A stretch of 64,000 bases of DNA from Chloroflexota bacterium. GTDB lineage: Bacteria; Chloroflexota; Dehalococcoidia; SM23-28-2; JACOUE01. The number at the start of each line of letters is the position of its first letter. Positions within the stretch are counted from its first letter, which is position 1. The position numbers and the translations under genes were made by a program. The DNA is taken from the NCBI GenBank assembly GCA_016178045.1, contig JACOUE010000041.1, positions 1 through 64,000 of the forward strand, written 5' to 3'. The notes beneath the pieces were generated by a model, which saw only the letters and a list, made by a program, of their open reading frames with translations, ran no database searches and was not told where the DNA came from. Shown here piece by piece: positions 24,242 to 32,672 of this stretch.

Positions 24242-24823
24242 ATGGACGTACTCGAGTTGCTTCGGTACCAGGTGAAGGGAACTTATGCCTGGCTGGAGAT
24301 GACGCTCAGCGATGTGACGGAGGAACAGGCGAATTGGAAGCCCCCCGGTGTCGCCAATTCGATCGGCGCGGTATACGCGCATCTGATGATTACCGCCGAC
24401 TTCGACCTGAACAGCCGAATGTACGGAACTATTCCGGTCGTCGCCAGTGAATTCAAGGGCAACGTTGGACTCAGCGAAATGCACCTCGGCGGCTTCGACT
24501 GGCACGATTGGGCGGCACGACTACGCGTCGATTGGGAAGGGCTCCGCCGGTACGGCCAGGCGGTACGCAGGTGCCTCGAGGGCCGCGTCGACTCCCTGAC
24601 GATGGACGAACTCGAATGGCCAGTGGACATGTCGGCCCACGGTCTGGGCACCTGGAAGGGGCTCGACATCTACACCCTTCATGGAATAGACCACCCGAGG
24701 CTGCACGGCGGCGAGATCGCTTGCCTCAAGGGCCTGCAGGGCGTCATTGGCTGGCCGCAACAGTGGAGCGGGGATCGAACGCCCAACCTAGCCGCAGCAA
24801 CGCATTCGAAGGAAGAGGCTTAG
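24242..24823 (+). CDS. DinB-superfamily protein
   Basis: 193 aa; ATG 24242 replaces the track start, which overlaps the thiolase. It has the four-helix DinB pattern: VLELLRYQVKGTYAWLEMTL, an AHLMI His and a C-terminal HGIDHPRLHGGEI that supplies metal-binding His. The superfamily includes thiol-dependent S-transferases using mycothiol or bacillithiol. GC content is visibly lower than its neighbours. The specific activity is unknown. Confidence 0.78.
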   Translation: MDVLELLRYQVKGTYAWLEMTLSDVTEEQANWKPPGVANSIGAVYAHLMITADFDLNSRMYGTIPVVASEFKGNVGLSEMHLGGFDWHDWAARLRVDWEGLRRYGQAVRRCLEGRVDSLTMDELEWPVDMSAHGLGTWKGLDIYTLHGIDHPRLHGGEIACLKGLQGVIGWPQQWSGDRTPNLAAATHSKEEA

Positions 24824-24893
24824 CCTGGCCTTCTGACGTCATCGCCCGGGCGCCCTGACTTGCGTTCAGCTTGCGCCGCGAATTATTGACATC

Positions 24894-24902
24894 TGCTATA
24901 AT
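24894..24902 (+). promoter_or_regulatory. Extended -10 promoter for the enoyl-CoA hydratase gene
   Basis: TGCTATAAT, a perfect extended -10, 28 bp before the GTG at 24931. It rules out the longer ORF start at 24871. Confidence 0.65.
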
Positions 24903-24930
24903 AAACGCACTGTCCTATCGAGGGGGGACT

Positions 24931-25698
24931 GTGGGCTACCATGACCTCATTCTAGAGCGCCGGGGCGCTATCGCCGTAATCCGCCTCAACCGCCCTGACA
25001 AGCACAACGCCCTCAACCGCCGCCTTTCCGAAGAGCTGATCGACGCCCTGGACCGCGTGGAGGCCGACGGCTCCGTCCATGTGGTGGTCCTGACCGGCAA
25101 CGGCGACCGCGCCTTCTGCGCCGGCGCCGACATGGCCGAGGCGGTCAACTCCGACTCTGGGTCGGCGGCGTACGCGCCGGGCCGGGCCGTGGGCCGCGTC
25201 CTGCGCTTCTCCAAGCCGGTCATCGCCGCCGTCAACGGCTACGCCTACGGCGGCGGCGCCTCCTTGGCCATCAACTGCGACATCCGCATCGCCGCCGACA
25301 CCGCGAAGTTCCGCTTCGTCGGTGTGACCTACGGGCTGGTGGTGGGCGCCAGCCAGCTGCCGCGCGTCGTCGGGGCGCCGGTGGCCAAGGAATTAACCTT
25401 CACCGCCCGTGTCGTCGAAGCCGAGGAGGCGCTGCGCATCGGCCTGGTGAACCGCGTCGTGCCGCTGGCCGAGGTGGAGGCGACGGCCCTGGAGATGGCG
25501 AAGGCCATCGCCGACGCCTCGCCCCTGGCCGTGCAGGCCGCGAAGGCGGTCATCGACAAGGCCACCGACAACACGGAGGCCGTCCGCCACGAGGTGGAGA
25601 CGGACCGCGCCCTCCGCCAGTCGGACGACCACCGCGAGCGCTTCCGCGCCGCCGCCGAGCGCCTCACCGGCTCCGGCGGCAACGGCCCCGGCAAGTAG
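24931..25698 (+). CDS. Enoyl-CoA hydratase/isomerase (crotonase family)
   Basis: About 255 aa, GTG start after GAGGGGGG. Crotonase features are NRPDKHNALNRRL, the CoA/oxyanion segment AFCAGADMAEA and NGYAYGGGASLAINCDIRIAA. The two catalytic Glu of true hydratases are not both obvious. In the second oxyanion region it reads FVGVTYGLVVGASQLPRVVG, where hydratases have ExxxGxxP. It may be an isomerase or another crotonase. It stands alone after the DinB gene. Confidence 0.88.
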   Translation: MGYHDLILERRGAIAVIRLNRPDKHNALNRRLSEELIDALDRVEADGSVHVVVLTGNGDRAFCAGADMAEAVNSDSGSAAYAPGRAVGRVLRFSKPVIAAVNGYAYGGGASLAINCDIRIAADTAKFRFVGVTYGLVVGASQLPRVVGAPVAKELTFTARVVEAEEALRIGLVNRVVPLAEVEATALEMAKAIADASPLAVQAAKAVIDKATDNTEAVRHEVETDRALRQSDDHRERFRAAAERLTGSGGNGPGK

Positions 25699-25708
25699 CG
25701 GCCGGGGG

Positions 25709-26887
25709 CTACCGCTCGAACGTCAGCCCCAGCATCCGCTCCCCCAGCGTCCGCAGTGTTCGCCGCGCCGCCGCGTCGGCTTCAGACGCCAGCGCCCGCA
25801 GCTCGTCCAGGGACCGCGGCGTGTCCAAGTCGTCGTCCATGGCGGCGAAGAACGGCCTGGCCCAGTGCTCAAGGTCTTCGCCGCTCGCCTGGCGAGGGTC
25901 AGTAGTAGCATCGGCTAACTCGGCTGCCAATTCGACGTGTGCCGCCAGGTCTTCCGCTTCGAAGTTCCAGTTGCGCCGGTACTGGTGGCCCAGCAGGTAC
26001 AGGCGGATGGTGTCCGACGAGTACTCGCGGAGGAGGTCGGACACGAAGACCATGTTCCCCAGCGACTTACTCATCTTCTTCGAGCCGGAGTAAACCATAC
26101 CCGTGTGGAACCAGTAGCGGGCGAACGGCTTGCCCGTGCAGGTCTCCGACTGGGCGATCTCGCACTCGTGATGGGGGAAGACGAGGTCCTGGCCGCCGCC
26201 GTGCAGGGCGAAGCTCTCCCCCAGGTACTTCATGCTCATGGCCGAGCACTCGATGTGCCAGCCGGGCCGTCCCTCGCCCCAGGGGGAGGGCCAGGAGGGC
26301 TCGCCTTCCTTCTTCGCCTGCCAGAGGACGAAGTCCAGCGGGTCTTTCTTGAGCGGGTCGTCGGGGAAGTTGCCGCGCTCGTTGGCGAGCTCCAGCTGCG
26401 CCCGGTACGCGAGCCGGCACAGCTTCCCGAAGCTCTCCTGTCTTCGCACCTCGAAGTAGACGTTGCCGTCCCGCCGGTAGGCCAGGCCCTTCTCCAGCAG
26501 CCTCTCGATGATACCGATCATGTCGGGTATGTGCTCGGCGGCCCGGGGCATGACGTGCGGCGGCAGGTTGTTGAGGGCGGTCATATCGTCGAGGTACTTG
26601 CGCGTCTCCCTGTCCCCCAGCTCCCGCCAGTCGACGCCGGTGGAGGCGGCTCGAAGGAGGATGTCGTCGTCCACGTCGGTGATGTTCTGGACGTAGAGGA
26701 CGTCGTACCCCTTGAAGCGGAGATACCGTACGAGGACGTCGACGGCGGTATACGTAAAGGCGTGCCCGAGGTGGGTGGTGTCGTAGGGGGTGACGCCGCA
26801 GACGTAGACGCCGACGGGCGACTCGGCCTGGAAAAGCTCCTTCTTGCGGGTGAGGGTGTTGTAGAGGAACAGCTGCCCCGCGCTCAT
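25709..26887 (-). CDS. Cysteinyl-tRNA synthetase-like ligase resembling MshC
   Basis: 392 aa, shorter than the CysS at 15269, and lacking most of the tRNA-binding C terminus. Catalytic motifs are intact: YVCGVTPYDTTHLGHA (zinc Cys and HIGH), HIECSAMS, GGGQDLVFPHHE and KKMSKSLGN. The CGxTPYDxTHLGHA start and GGGxDLxFPHHE are closer to mycothiol ligase MshC than to CysS (CGPTVYxxxHIGN). It may couple cysteine to an amino-sugar in low-molecular-weight thiol synthesis, or be a second CysS. No other mycothiol gene lies nearby. Confidence 0.75.
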   Translation of the reverse strand: MSAGQLFLYNTLTRKKELFQAESPVGVYVCGVTPYDTTHLGHAFTYTAVDVLVRYLRFKGYDVLYVQNITDVDDDILLRAASTGVDWRELGDRETRKYLDDMTALNNLPPHVMPRAAEHIPDMIGIIERLLEKGLAYRRDGNVYFEVRRQESFGKLCRLAYRAQLELANERGNFPDDPLKKDPLDFVLWQAKKEGEPSWPSPWGEGRPGWHIECSAMSMKYLGESFALHGGGQDLVFPHHECEIAQSETCTGKPFARYWFHTGMVYSGSKKMSKSLGNMVFVSDLLREYSSDTIRLYLLGHQYRRNWNFEAEDLAAHVELAAELADATTDPRQASGEDLEHWARPFFAAMDDDLDTPRSLDELRALASEADAAARRTLRTLGERMLGLTFER

Positions 26888-26894
26888 GCCGCCG

Positions 26895-28250
26895 CTATGC
26901 CGCCGTGATCACCGAAGCCAGCTCGCGCACGTCCCGCACCCCCTCGAGGCCACCGACCAGCTCGACGATCCGCTCCACGGCTTCAGCAGGGAGGGCCCGC
27001 CGGGCGCAGTCGCGGAACTTGGCCGCCAGCTCCTCCCACGTCAGCGGCCGCTGCGGGTCACCTTTCGGCACGTCCACCCGCAGGCTATGCTCGCCGCCCT
27101 CCATCATCCGTATACGCACGTCGGCGTACCCACCGATGGGGAACGGCGCCTCTTCCTCCTCCTCCACGGCCCTCACCTTCGCCAGCAGGGCCTGGGCCTC
27201 CGGCCGGCGGACGGCGGTGTCGGTGAAGGAGTCCAGCGTCAACCAGCCGTCGAGCAGGGCGGCGGCCAGGCAGTACTCCAGGCTGAACTTGCCCTCCAGG
27301 CCGGTACGCGGCGTCCCCTTGATCAGCGGCATGAGCATGCCCCGGTTCACCCGCACCTCCACCGCCTCAACCTGGGACGCGTCGATACCGTTTGTGGCGC
27401 GCAGCTCCAGGGCCGCGTCCAGGGCGCGATGCGTGACATAACAACATGGATATAGCTTTACCCCTATCCCCGGCGAGACGATGTCGAACGGGTCGCCGAG
27501 GCCCTCGATGGAAGGGCTGTCCACCTTGGCGCCGGTGAAGGCGGGGAGGAAGCCGCTGTTGCCCTCGAGCGCCTGCTGGCTGGCGGTGAAGCCGCGGGCG
27601 GCCAGCTCGGCGGCGGCGAGGCCGTTGCGGGCGGCCAGGCCGGCGTGCAGCGGCTTGGTCATGGTGCCGAAGTTCTCGCGCAGGCCGGAGGCCATTGAGG
27701 CGGCGACGGCGAGCGCCATATGCGTCCGGCCTTCGTCGAGTCGGAGGAGGCGGGCGCAGCCCGCCGCGGCGCCGAGGGTGCCGAGAGTCGAGGTGGCGTG
27801 CCAGCCCAGCGCGTAGTGGGCCCCGCCGGCCAGCCTCCCCAGCTTCGTCTCCACCTCGAAGCCGAGAACGAAGGCGGCTATGAACTCCTGGCCGCTGGGG
27901 CGCGTCTTCTCGCCCAACGCGAGCAGGGCCGGCACTAACGGGACGCTGGGGTGACCCCGCATCGATACGTTGACGTCGTCGTAGTCGAGGGCGTGGCCGC
28001 TGGCGCCGTTGGCCAGCGCGGCCTGAGGGGCGGCCGTGCGAAAGCCGTGGCCCCAGACGCCGGCCTCCTCCACCCCGCCCTGCTGCCGCACCCACTCCGC
28101 CACGATGCCGCTGCTCTCCTCGCGGCAACCGGCGAGGGCCACGCCGAGGGTATCGAGGATCGCCCTCTTGGCCTCGGTGACGGCTTCGGGAGGGATGACC
28201 TCCGCTTCGGTTAGGGCCACAAAGCGGGCCAGGGTCTGGGTGACGCCCAC
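26895..28250 (-). CDS. MmgE/PrpD-family protein
   Basis: 451 aa with family landmarks AILDTLGVALAGC, NGASGHALDYDDVN, GWHATSTLGTLGAAAG and KLYPCCYVTHRALDAALEL. The family contains 2-methylcitrate dehydratase, cis-aconitate decarboxylase and many uncharacterised members. Neighbours do not include other methylcitrate cycle genes, so methylcitrate dehydration is not assured. It is adjacent to and probably cotranscribed with the MshC-like gene (7 bp apart). Confidence 0.88.
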   Translation of the reverse strand: MGVTQTLARFVALTEAEVIPPEAVTEAKRAILDTLGVALAGCREESSGIVAEWVRQQGGVEEAGVWGHGFRTAAPQAALANGASGHALDYDDVNVSMRGHPSVPLVPALLALGEKTRPSGQEFIAAFVLGFEVETKLGRLAGGAHYALGWHATSTLGTLGAAAGCARLLRLDEGRTHMALAVAASMASGLRENFGTMTKPLHAGLAARNGLAAAELAARGFTASQQALEGNSGFLPAFTGAKVDSPSIEGLGDPFDIVSPGIGVKLYPCCYVTHRALDAALELRATNGIDASQVEAVEVRVNRGMLMPLIKGTPRTGLEGKFSLEYCLAAALLDGWLTLDSFTDTAVRRPEAQALLAKVRAVEEEEEAPFPIGGYADVRIRMMEGGEHSLRVDVPKGDPQRPLTWEELAAKFRDCARRALPAEAVERIVELVGGLEGVRDVRELASVITAA

Positions 28251-28315
28251 GTTCAGCCTCGCTGCGTTTACTTGGGGCCGGCTCCCTCATCATATCAGAC
28301 GCTGCGGCCTCGGCC

Positions 28316-28345
28316 TTGACCCTGCATTCAGCGGCCAGATATAAT
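28316..28345 (+). promoter_or_regulatory. Predicted promoter of the malyl-CoA lyase-like gene
   Basis: TTGACC and a perfect TATAAT with an 18-bp spacer, 22 bp before the ATG; GGAGGAG-like ribosome-binding site follows. Confidence 0.7.
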
Positions 28346-28367
28346 CCGCCCCGACTGGAGGAGTCGG

Positions 28368-29396
28368 ATGTACGTCTTGCAGAAGCTGAGCCGCATCGTC
28401 ATCCCCCGCACGGAGCTCACGTACCCCTGTCACCAGCTCAAGATGCACCAGAACGCGGCCGCCGCCCCCGTCGACTGCGTCATGGCCGACTTCGAGGACG
28501 CCTGCCCCTACGAGTTCAAGGGTGAGCCCAGCCGCCAGACCATGGTCGAGGCGCTGAACTCGGTCGACTTCGGCCACAAGGTCGTCGTCATCCGTCCCAA
28601 TAACATCCGCTCCAAGTACTTCCTGGGCGACCTCCAGGCGATCATGCTGGGCGCCCCCGACCGCTGTCACGGCATCATCCTCCCCAAAACCACCGGGCCC
28701 GAGGACATCGCCTACCTGGCGAAGCTGCTGGACCGGTTTGAGGAGGAGGGGCGCTGGACGACACGCGTCCAGATCGAGGCGCTTATCGAGACGCCGCTGG
28801 GCCTGGTCAACGCCTACCGGATCGCCACCGCCTCCAACCGCATGGCCGGCCTCATCTTCGGCATCGCGGATTTCTCGGCAGCCATGGGCATTCGGGAGAT
28901 GGTGGACGACCAGAACAAGAACTTCCACTACGCCAAGCAGGCCGTCGTTGTCGCCGCCAAGGCCGCCGGCCTGCACGCCGTCGATAACGCTTACCTTCGG
29001 CTCATCCGGAAGGACACGACGGAGGAGGAGGCCCGCCAGATCGAGGCGGGGCTGCGCCAGAAGAACGTCGAGGCGGCCAACCTGGGGATGGACGGCTCCT
29101 GGGTCATCCACCCCCAGCAGGCGGAGATCGTCAACGCCTGCTACACGCCGACCGACGAGGAGATCGAGAAGGCGAAGGAGGCCGTCGAGATCTACCACCA
29201 GTTGGGCGGCGGCTCCATCGTCAACCCGAAGACGGGGGAGTTCGAGGACGAGGCGACCGTCAAGGGCAAGCTGATGGACCTGGCCAAGGCGGTGCAGGCG
29301 GGCAAGCTGGACGCCGACTACCTGGCCGAGCAGGCGGCCAAGTCCAAGGCCGTCACCGGCTACGACATCCTCCAGGTGATGGGCCGGGTGGGGTAG
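28368..29396 (+). CDS. HpcH/HpaI-family CoA-ester lyase (malyl-CoA/citryl-CoA lyase-like)
   Basis: 342-aa CitE-like TIM barrel. Visible are the Mg/CoA residues around CVMADFEDACP, RPNN(I), IEALIETPLGLVNAYRI and the C-terminal GMDGSWVIHPQQ motif shared by malyl-, citramalyl- and citryl-CoA lyases. The two SucCD-like subunits encoded next suggest malate activation followed by cleavage to glyoxylate and acetyl-CoA. Ccr and a mesaconyl-CoA-hydratase-like gene further on suggest the ethylmalonyl-CoA pathway. The substrate is inferred from context. Confidence 0.85.
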   Translation: MYVLQKLSRIVIPRTELTYPCHQLKMHQNAAAAPVDCVMADFEDACPYEFKGEPSRQTMVEALNSVDFGHKVVVIRPNNIRSKYFLGDLQAIMLGAPDRCHGIILPKTTGPEDIAYLAKLLDRFEEEGRWTTRVQIEALIETPLGLVNAYRIATASNRMAGLIFGIADFSAAMGIREMVDDQNKNFHYAKQAVVVAAKAAGLHAVDNAYLRLIRKDTTEEEARQIEAGLRQKNVEAANLGMDGSWVIHPQQAEIVNACYTPTDEEIEKAKEAVEIYHQLGGGSIVNPKTGEFEDEATVKGKLMDLAKAVQAGKLDADYLAEQAAKSKAVTGYDILQVMGRVG

Positions 29397-29443
29397 ACCT
29401 CTCCGGCGGGCTCCGGTTAAGCTGCGATAATGTTAGCGAATAT

Positions 29444-29549
29444 GTCGTTCTGAGCGAAGCGAAGAATCTGGGGAGCGCTGGGGTGGGCCAAGCCCCACCG
29501 CCAGACCCTTCGCTCCGCCTGCCTATCGGCAGACAGGCTCAGGGTGACA
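29444..29549. repeat. Dispersed repeat of the TCATTCTGAGCGAAGCGAAG type
   Basis: Starts TCGTTCTGAGCGAAGCG and ends CAGGCTCAGGGTGACA, giving inverted ends around a GGGTGGGCC...AGCCCCACC core. Shorter or rearranged copies lie at 30781, 40839, 54480 and 55645. Confidence 0.75.
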
Positions 29550-29557
29550 GGTAGAGA

Positions 29558-30766
29558 ATGCGGTTCTACGAGTTCGAGGCCAAGAAACTGCTGGCCAGGC
29601 ACCGCGTGCCCCTGCCCGGGGGCGGCACCGCAGAAACGCCTGCTGACACCAGGCGGCTGGCCCAGGAGCTGGGCGGCCCCGTCGTCCTGAAGTCGCAGGT
29701 GCTGACGGGCGGCCGCATGAAGGCGGGCGGCGTCCGCTTCGCCGACTCCCCTCGGGAGGCGGAGCGGGAGGCCGCCGCGATCCTGGCCCTGGAGATCGGC
29801 GGGCAGATGCCCCGCTGCCTCCTGGTCGAATCGAAGGCCGCCGTAAGGCGCGAGTACTACGCCGGCGTCACCTACGACGCCCTGGCCAAGCTGCCGGTGA
29901 TCATCTTCAGCGACATGGGCGGCATCGACATCGAGGAGGTGGCGCGGGAGCACCCGGAGCACGTGGCCAAGGTCCACTTCTCAACGCTGCTGCCCGTCTC
30001 CGACTACAAGGCGAAGGAGCTGGTGCGCTCCCTGGGCGTCGGCGGCGGCGAGCTGACCGCGCTCACGACTATCGTCACCCGCCTTGCCCGGGCCTTCGTG
30101 GAGTACGACCTCACCCTGGCCGAGATCAACCCCCTCGGCCAGCTGGAGGACGGCAGCTTCGTGGCCCTGGACTGCCACATCGACATGGAGGACGAGGCCC
30201 GCGAACGCCACGCCGCCGTCCTGGAGAAGCTGGGGATCAGCAAGGACGAGCCTCGCCAGGCCCGGCCGCCCACCGATTTCGAGCTGCGCGGCGCCCAGGT
30301 GGACGCCGTCGACCACCGCGGCGTCGCCGGCCGCGTGGTGGAGTTCGACGGCGACCTGGGCCTGGTGATCGGCGCCGGCGGTGGCAGTCTCACCATCTTC
30401 GACGCCATCCGCAAGCACGGCGGCCGTCCCGCCAACTACTGCGAGATCGGCGGCAACCCCAGCGTCCGCAAGGCTGCCGAGCTGACGAAGCTCATCCTCA
30501 GCAAGCCCGGCGTCGACAAAATCGCCGTGCTCATGAACGTGGTCAGCAACACCCGCGTGGACATCGTGGCGCGCGGCGTGGTCAAGGGCGTGGTGGAGTC
30601 GGGCTTCGACCCGGCGGAGAAGATCGCCATCTTCCGCATCCCGGGCGCCTGGGAGGAGGAAGGCTTCAAGATCCTGCGTAAGTACGGCGTCGAGTACTGC
30701 GACCGCGGCGTCTCCATGTCGGAGGCGGCGCGGCGGGCGGTGGAGAAGACGAAGGCGAGTGTCTAG
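29558..30766 (+). CDS. Succinyl-CoA synthetase beta-like (ATP-grasp) subunit
   Basis: 402 aa. The N-terminal ATP-grasp domain reads FEAKKLLARHRVPLP and LKSQVLTGGRMKAGG. The C-terminal CoA-ligase domain has LVIGAGGGSLTIFDAI and NYCEIGGNPSVRKAAEL. This is the SucC architecture, also used by malate-CoA ligase (MtkA), citryl-CoA synthetase and itaconate CoA ligase. Its position between a CitE-type lyase and a SucD-like subunit favours malate or a related dicarboxylate as substrate, but succinate cannot be excluded. Confidence 0.85.
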   Translation: MRFYEFEAKKLLARHRVPLPGGGTAETPADTRRLAQELGGPVVLKSQVLTGGRMKAGGVRFADSPREAEREAAAILALEIGGQMPRCLLVESKAAVRREYYAGVTYDALAKLPVIIFSDMGGIDIEEVAREHPEHVAKVHFSTLLPVSDYKAKELVRSLGVGGGELTALTTIVTRLARAFVEYDLTLAEINPLGQLEDGSFVALDCHIDMEDEARERHAAVLEKLGISKDEPRQARPPTDFELRGAQVDAVDHRGVAGRVVEFDGDLGLVIGAGGGSLTIFDAIRKHGGRPANYCEIGGNPSVRKAAELTKLILSKPGVDKIAVLMNVVSNTRVDIVARGVVKGVVESGFDPAEKIAIFRIPGAWEEEGFKILRKYGVEYCDRGVSMSEAARRAVEKTKASV

Positions 30767-30780
30767 CGTGCCATCCCCCC

Positions 30781-30830
30781 GTCATTCTGAGCGAAGCGAA
30801 GCCTGCCCTGAGCGAAGCCGAAGGGAATCT
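30781..30830. repeat. Dispersed repeat copy (TCATTCTGAGCGAAGCGAAG family)
   Basis: GTCATTCTGAGCGAAGCG followed by CCTGAGCGAAGCCGAAGGG. Same family as 29444; it fills part of the gap between the SucC- and SucD-like genes. Confidence 0.75.
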
Positions 30831-30881
30831 CGCGTCGTGACGTGTGCACGACAACACCCTCGCCGCGAGGTGTCCCCGGAA

Positions 30882-30941
30882 CCGCGGGTTTTAACCCGCG
30901 GCATGCCCTTCCCTCTGATACCGCAGGTTGCAACCTGCGGT
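30882..30941. repeat. Intergenic paired-hairpin repeat element
   Basis: Two perfect hairpins, CCGCGGGTTTTAACCCGCGG and ACCGCAGGTTGCAACCTGCG (plus T), separated by 18 bp, directly before the SucD-like gene. Confidence 0.7.
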
Positions 30942-30955
30942 CTTGATCAATAGCC

Positions 30956-31861
30956 ATGTCCATCCTCGTCGACGGGAGCACCACCTTCATCATCCAGGGC
31001 ATCACCGGCCGCGAGGCCGTGAACATGACCCGCGAGTGCCTGGACTACGGCTCGAAGGTGGTGGGCGGGGTGACGCCCGGCCGCGGCGGCCGCGACGTCT
31101 ACGGCGTCCCCGTGTACGACACCGTCCGCGAGATCACGTCGCAGATGCATGTGGACGGTGCGGTGCTGGCCGTGCCGCCCGCCTTCGTGCGGGACGCCGC
31201 CCTGGAGGCGCTGGACAACGGCATCAAGCTGCTGGTCATCGTCACCGAGCGCATCCCCCGCGGCGAGGTGGCCCAGGTGCTGGAGTACGCCCGTCTCCAG
31301 GGCGCCCGCGTCATCGGCCCCAACTGCCTGGGAATCATCTCTCCGGGCAAGTCGAAGATGGGGGGAATCGGCGGCCCGGCCGAGGATACGCGCAAGGCGT
31401 ACCGGCCGGGGCCCGTCGGCGTGATGTCCCGGAGCGGCGGCATGACCACGGAGATATCGAACGCTCTCACCGCCGCCGGCCTGGGGGAGAGCACGGCGAT
31501 CAGCATCGGCGGTGACGCCATCATTGGCTCCACCTACGCCGAGCTGATGCCCCTCTTCGAGGCTGACCCCGAGACGAAGGCTATCGTGATCTACTCGGAG
31601 CCGGGCGGACCCATGGAGGCGCAGCTGGCGGAGTACGTACAGCGGAACGGCAGCCGGTTGCCCGTCGTCGCCTTCATGGCCGGGCGGTTCATGGACGCCA
31701 TGCCGGGCATGCGCTTCGGCCACGCCGGCACGATAGTGGAGGGACGCCAGGACACGGCCGCCGAGAAGATCCGCCGCCTGACCGAGGCGGGCATCTCCGT
31801 GGCCGAGGAGATATCGGACATTCCGAAGCTGGTGAAGGAGCGGCTGGGGGAAGTGGCCTGA
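30956..31861 (+). CDS. Succinyl-CoA synthetase alpha-like subunit
   Basis: 301 aa. The CoA-binding Rossmann domain has IIQGITGREAVNMTRECLDYGSKVVGG-type sequence, then GPNCLGIISPGKSKMG. The phosphohistidine is in FGHAGTIVEG. It pairs with the ATP-grasp subunit at 29558 although 189 bp of repeats separate them. Together they make an acyl-CoA synthetase (ADP- or GDP-forming) for a dicarboxylate; see the beta subunit for substrate options. Confidence 0.9.
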   Translation: MSILVDGSTTFIIQGITGREAVNMTRECLDYGSKVVGGVTPGRGGRDVYGVPVYDTVREITSQMHVDGAVLAVPPAFVRDAALEALDNGIKLLVIVTERIPRGEVAQVLEYARLQGARVIGPNCLGIISPGKSKMGGIGGPAEDTRKAYRPGPVGVMSRSGGMTTEISNALTAAGLGESTAISIGGDAIIGSTYAELMPLFEADPETKAIVIYSEPGGPMEAQLAEYVQRNGSRLPVVAFMAGRFMDAMPGMRFGHAGTIVEGRQDTAAEKIRRLTEAGISVAEEISDIPKLVKERLGEVA

Positions 31862-31890
31862 GGACAATGTTCGGTCGCATCATCTCTCCC

Positions 31891-31945
31891 CGTAGGGGCC
31901 GAGCTTTAGCTCGGCCCAGGACAGAGTTCAAGCTCTGTCCCTACG
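31891..31945. repeat. Intergenic paired-hairpin repeat element
   Basis: Outer arms CGTAGGG/CCCTACG enclose two hairpins, GGGCCGAGCTTTAGCTCGGC (plus CC) and GGACAGAGTTCAAGCTCTGT (plus CC). This gives a Y-shaped fold. Confidence 0.75.
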
Positions 31946-31967
31946 GCGCCAGGCAGGGCTTCGCCTG

Positions 31968-32213
31968 ATGGGCATGTTCATCCGTGTTGACCTGGACCCG
32001 AAGGTGGCCGCTCAGGCCGACCTGGCGAAGAAGCTGGCCGAGGTCTGCCCGGTCAACATCTTCGAGCAGTCCGCCGACGGCGGTGCCCGCGTGGTGCCGG
32101 AGAACGAGGACGAGTGCGTCCTCTGCGAGCTGTGCGTGCAGGCGGCGCCCCCGCGCGGCGTCCGTGTCGTCAAGCTGTACGACGAGGGGTCCAGCCTGGA
32201 GCGGCTGGAGTAG
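31968..32213 (+). CDS. Small ferredoxin-like protein (FixX-like, one cluster)
   Basis: 81 aa. VCPVNIFE and DECVLCELCVQAAPP supply four Cys, enough for a single [4Fe-4S] cluster. The usual fourth Cys of CxxCxxCxxxC is replaced, and the early Cys-Pro probably completes the set. It resembles FixX-type ferredoxins that accept electrons near ETF or acyl-CoA systems. It lies 100 bp after the SucD-like gene; its redox partner is not evident. Confidence 0.7.
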   Translation: MGMFIRVDLDPKVAAQADLAKKLAEVCPVNIFEQSADGGARVVPENEDECVLCELCVQAAPPRGVRVVKLYDEGSSLERLE

Positions 32214-32228
32214 GACCGTCTCTTCGGC

Positions 32229-32666
32229 CTACTGCGGCGCCGGGTCGAGCAGCACCACCGCCTCCCCCGTGACCACCGGCTCGCCGTCCTGGTTGTAGCA
32301 CTCCGTCTTCACCGTCACGATCCGCTTCTGCGGGTCGACTCCCTTCGCTTCCACCACCGCCCGCACCTCGTCGCCGATGAAGACGGGGCGCAGGAAGCGC
32401 AGGCTCTGGCTCAGATAGATGACGCAGCAGTTGGGCGCCAGCTTTGTCCCCAGGGCCGCCGAGATGAAGCCGGCGCTGAGGATGCCGTGGGCCACGTTCC
32501 GACCGAAGCGCGTCCTGCCGGCGTACGCCTCGTCCAGGTGGAGGGGGTTGGCGTCGCCGGTGACCTCGGCGAAGCGGACGATGTCGTCGCGGGTCACCGT
32601 CTTCCGGAACTCCGCCCGGTCCCCCACCTTTACGCCCAGCACGTCGGCCACAGCCTCGCCTCCCAT
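32229..32666 (-). CDS. MaoC-type (R)-enoyl-CoA hydratase (PhaJ-like)
   Basis: 145-aa single hot-dog protein. FAEVTGDANPLHLDEAYA provides the catalytic D-x4-H (Asp-Ala-Asn-Pro-Leu-His) and GRNVAHGILSAGFISAAL the usual second motif. It ends 6 bp before the Ccr gene end and is in the same minus-strand operon. It may supply or drain crotonyl-CoA via 3-hydroxybutyryl-CoA, which would link it to Ccr. Confidence 0.88.
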   Translation of the reverse strand: MGGEAVADVLGVKVGDRAEFRKTVTRDDIVRFAEVTGDANPLHLDEAYAGRTRFGRNVAHGILSAGFISAALGTKLAPNCCVIYLSQSLRFLRPVFIGDEVRAVVEAKGVDPQKRIVTVKTECYNQDGEPVVTGEAVVLLDPAPQ

Positions 32667-32672
32667 CGCGGC

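Noticed and set aside
22138-24243. 701-aa minus-strand ORF
   Set aside because: Antisense shadow of the TlpA-like and thiolase genes, which have clear motifs.
24886-24891. TTGACA as -35 for the crotonase promoter
   Set aside because: Only 5 bp from TATAAT; the extended -10 is sufficient evidence by itself.
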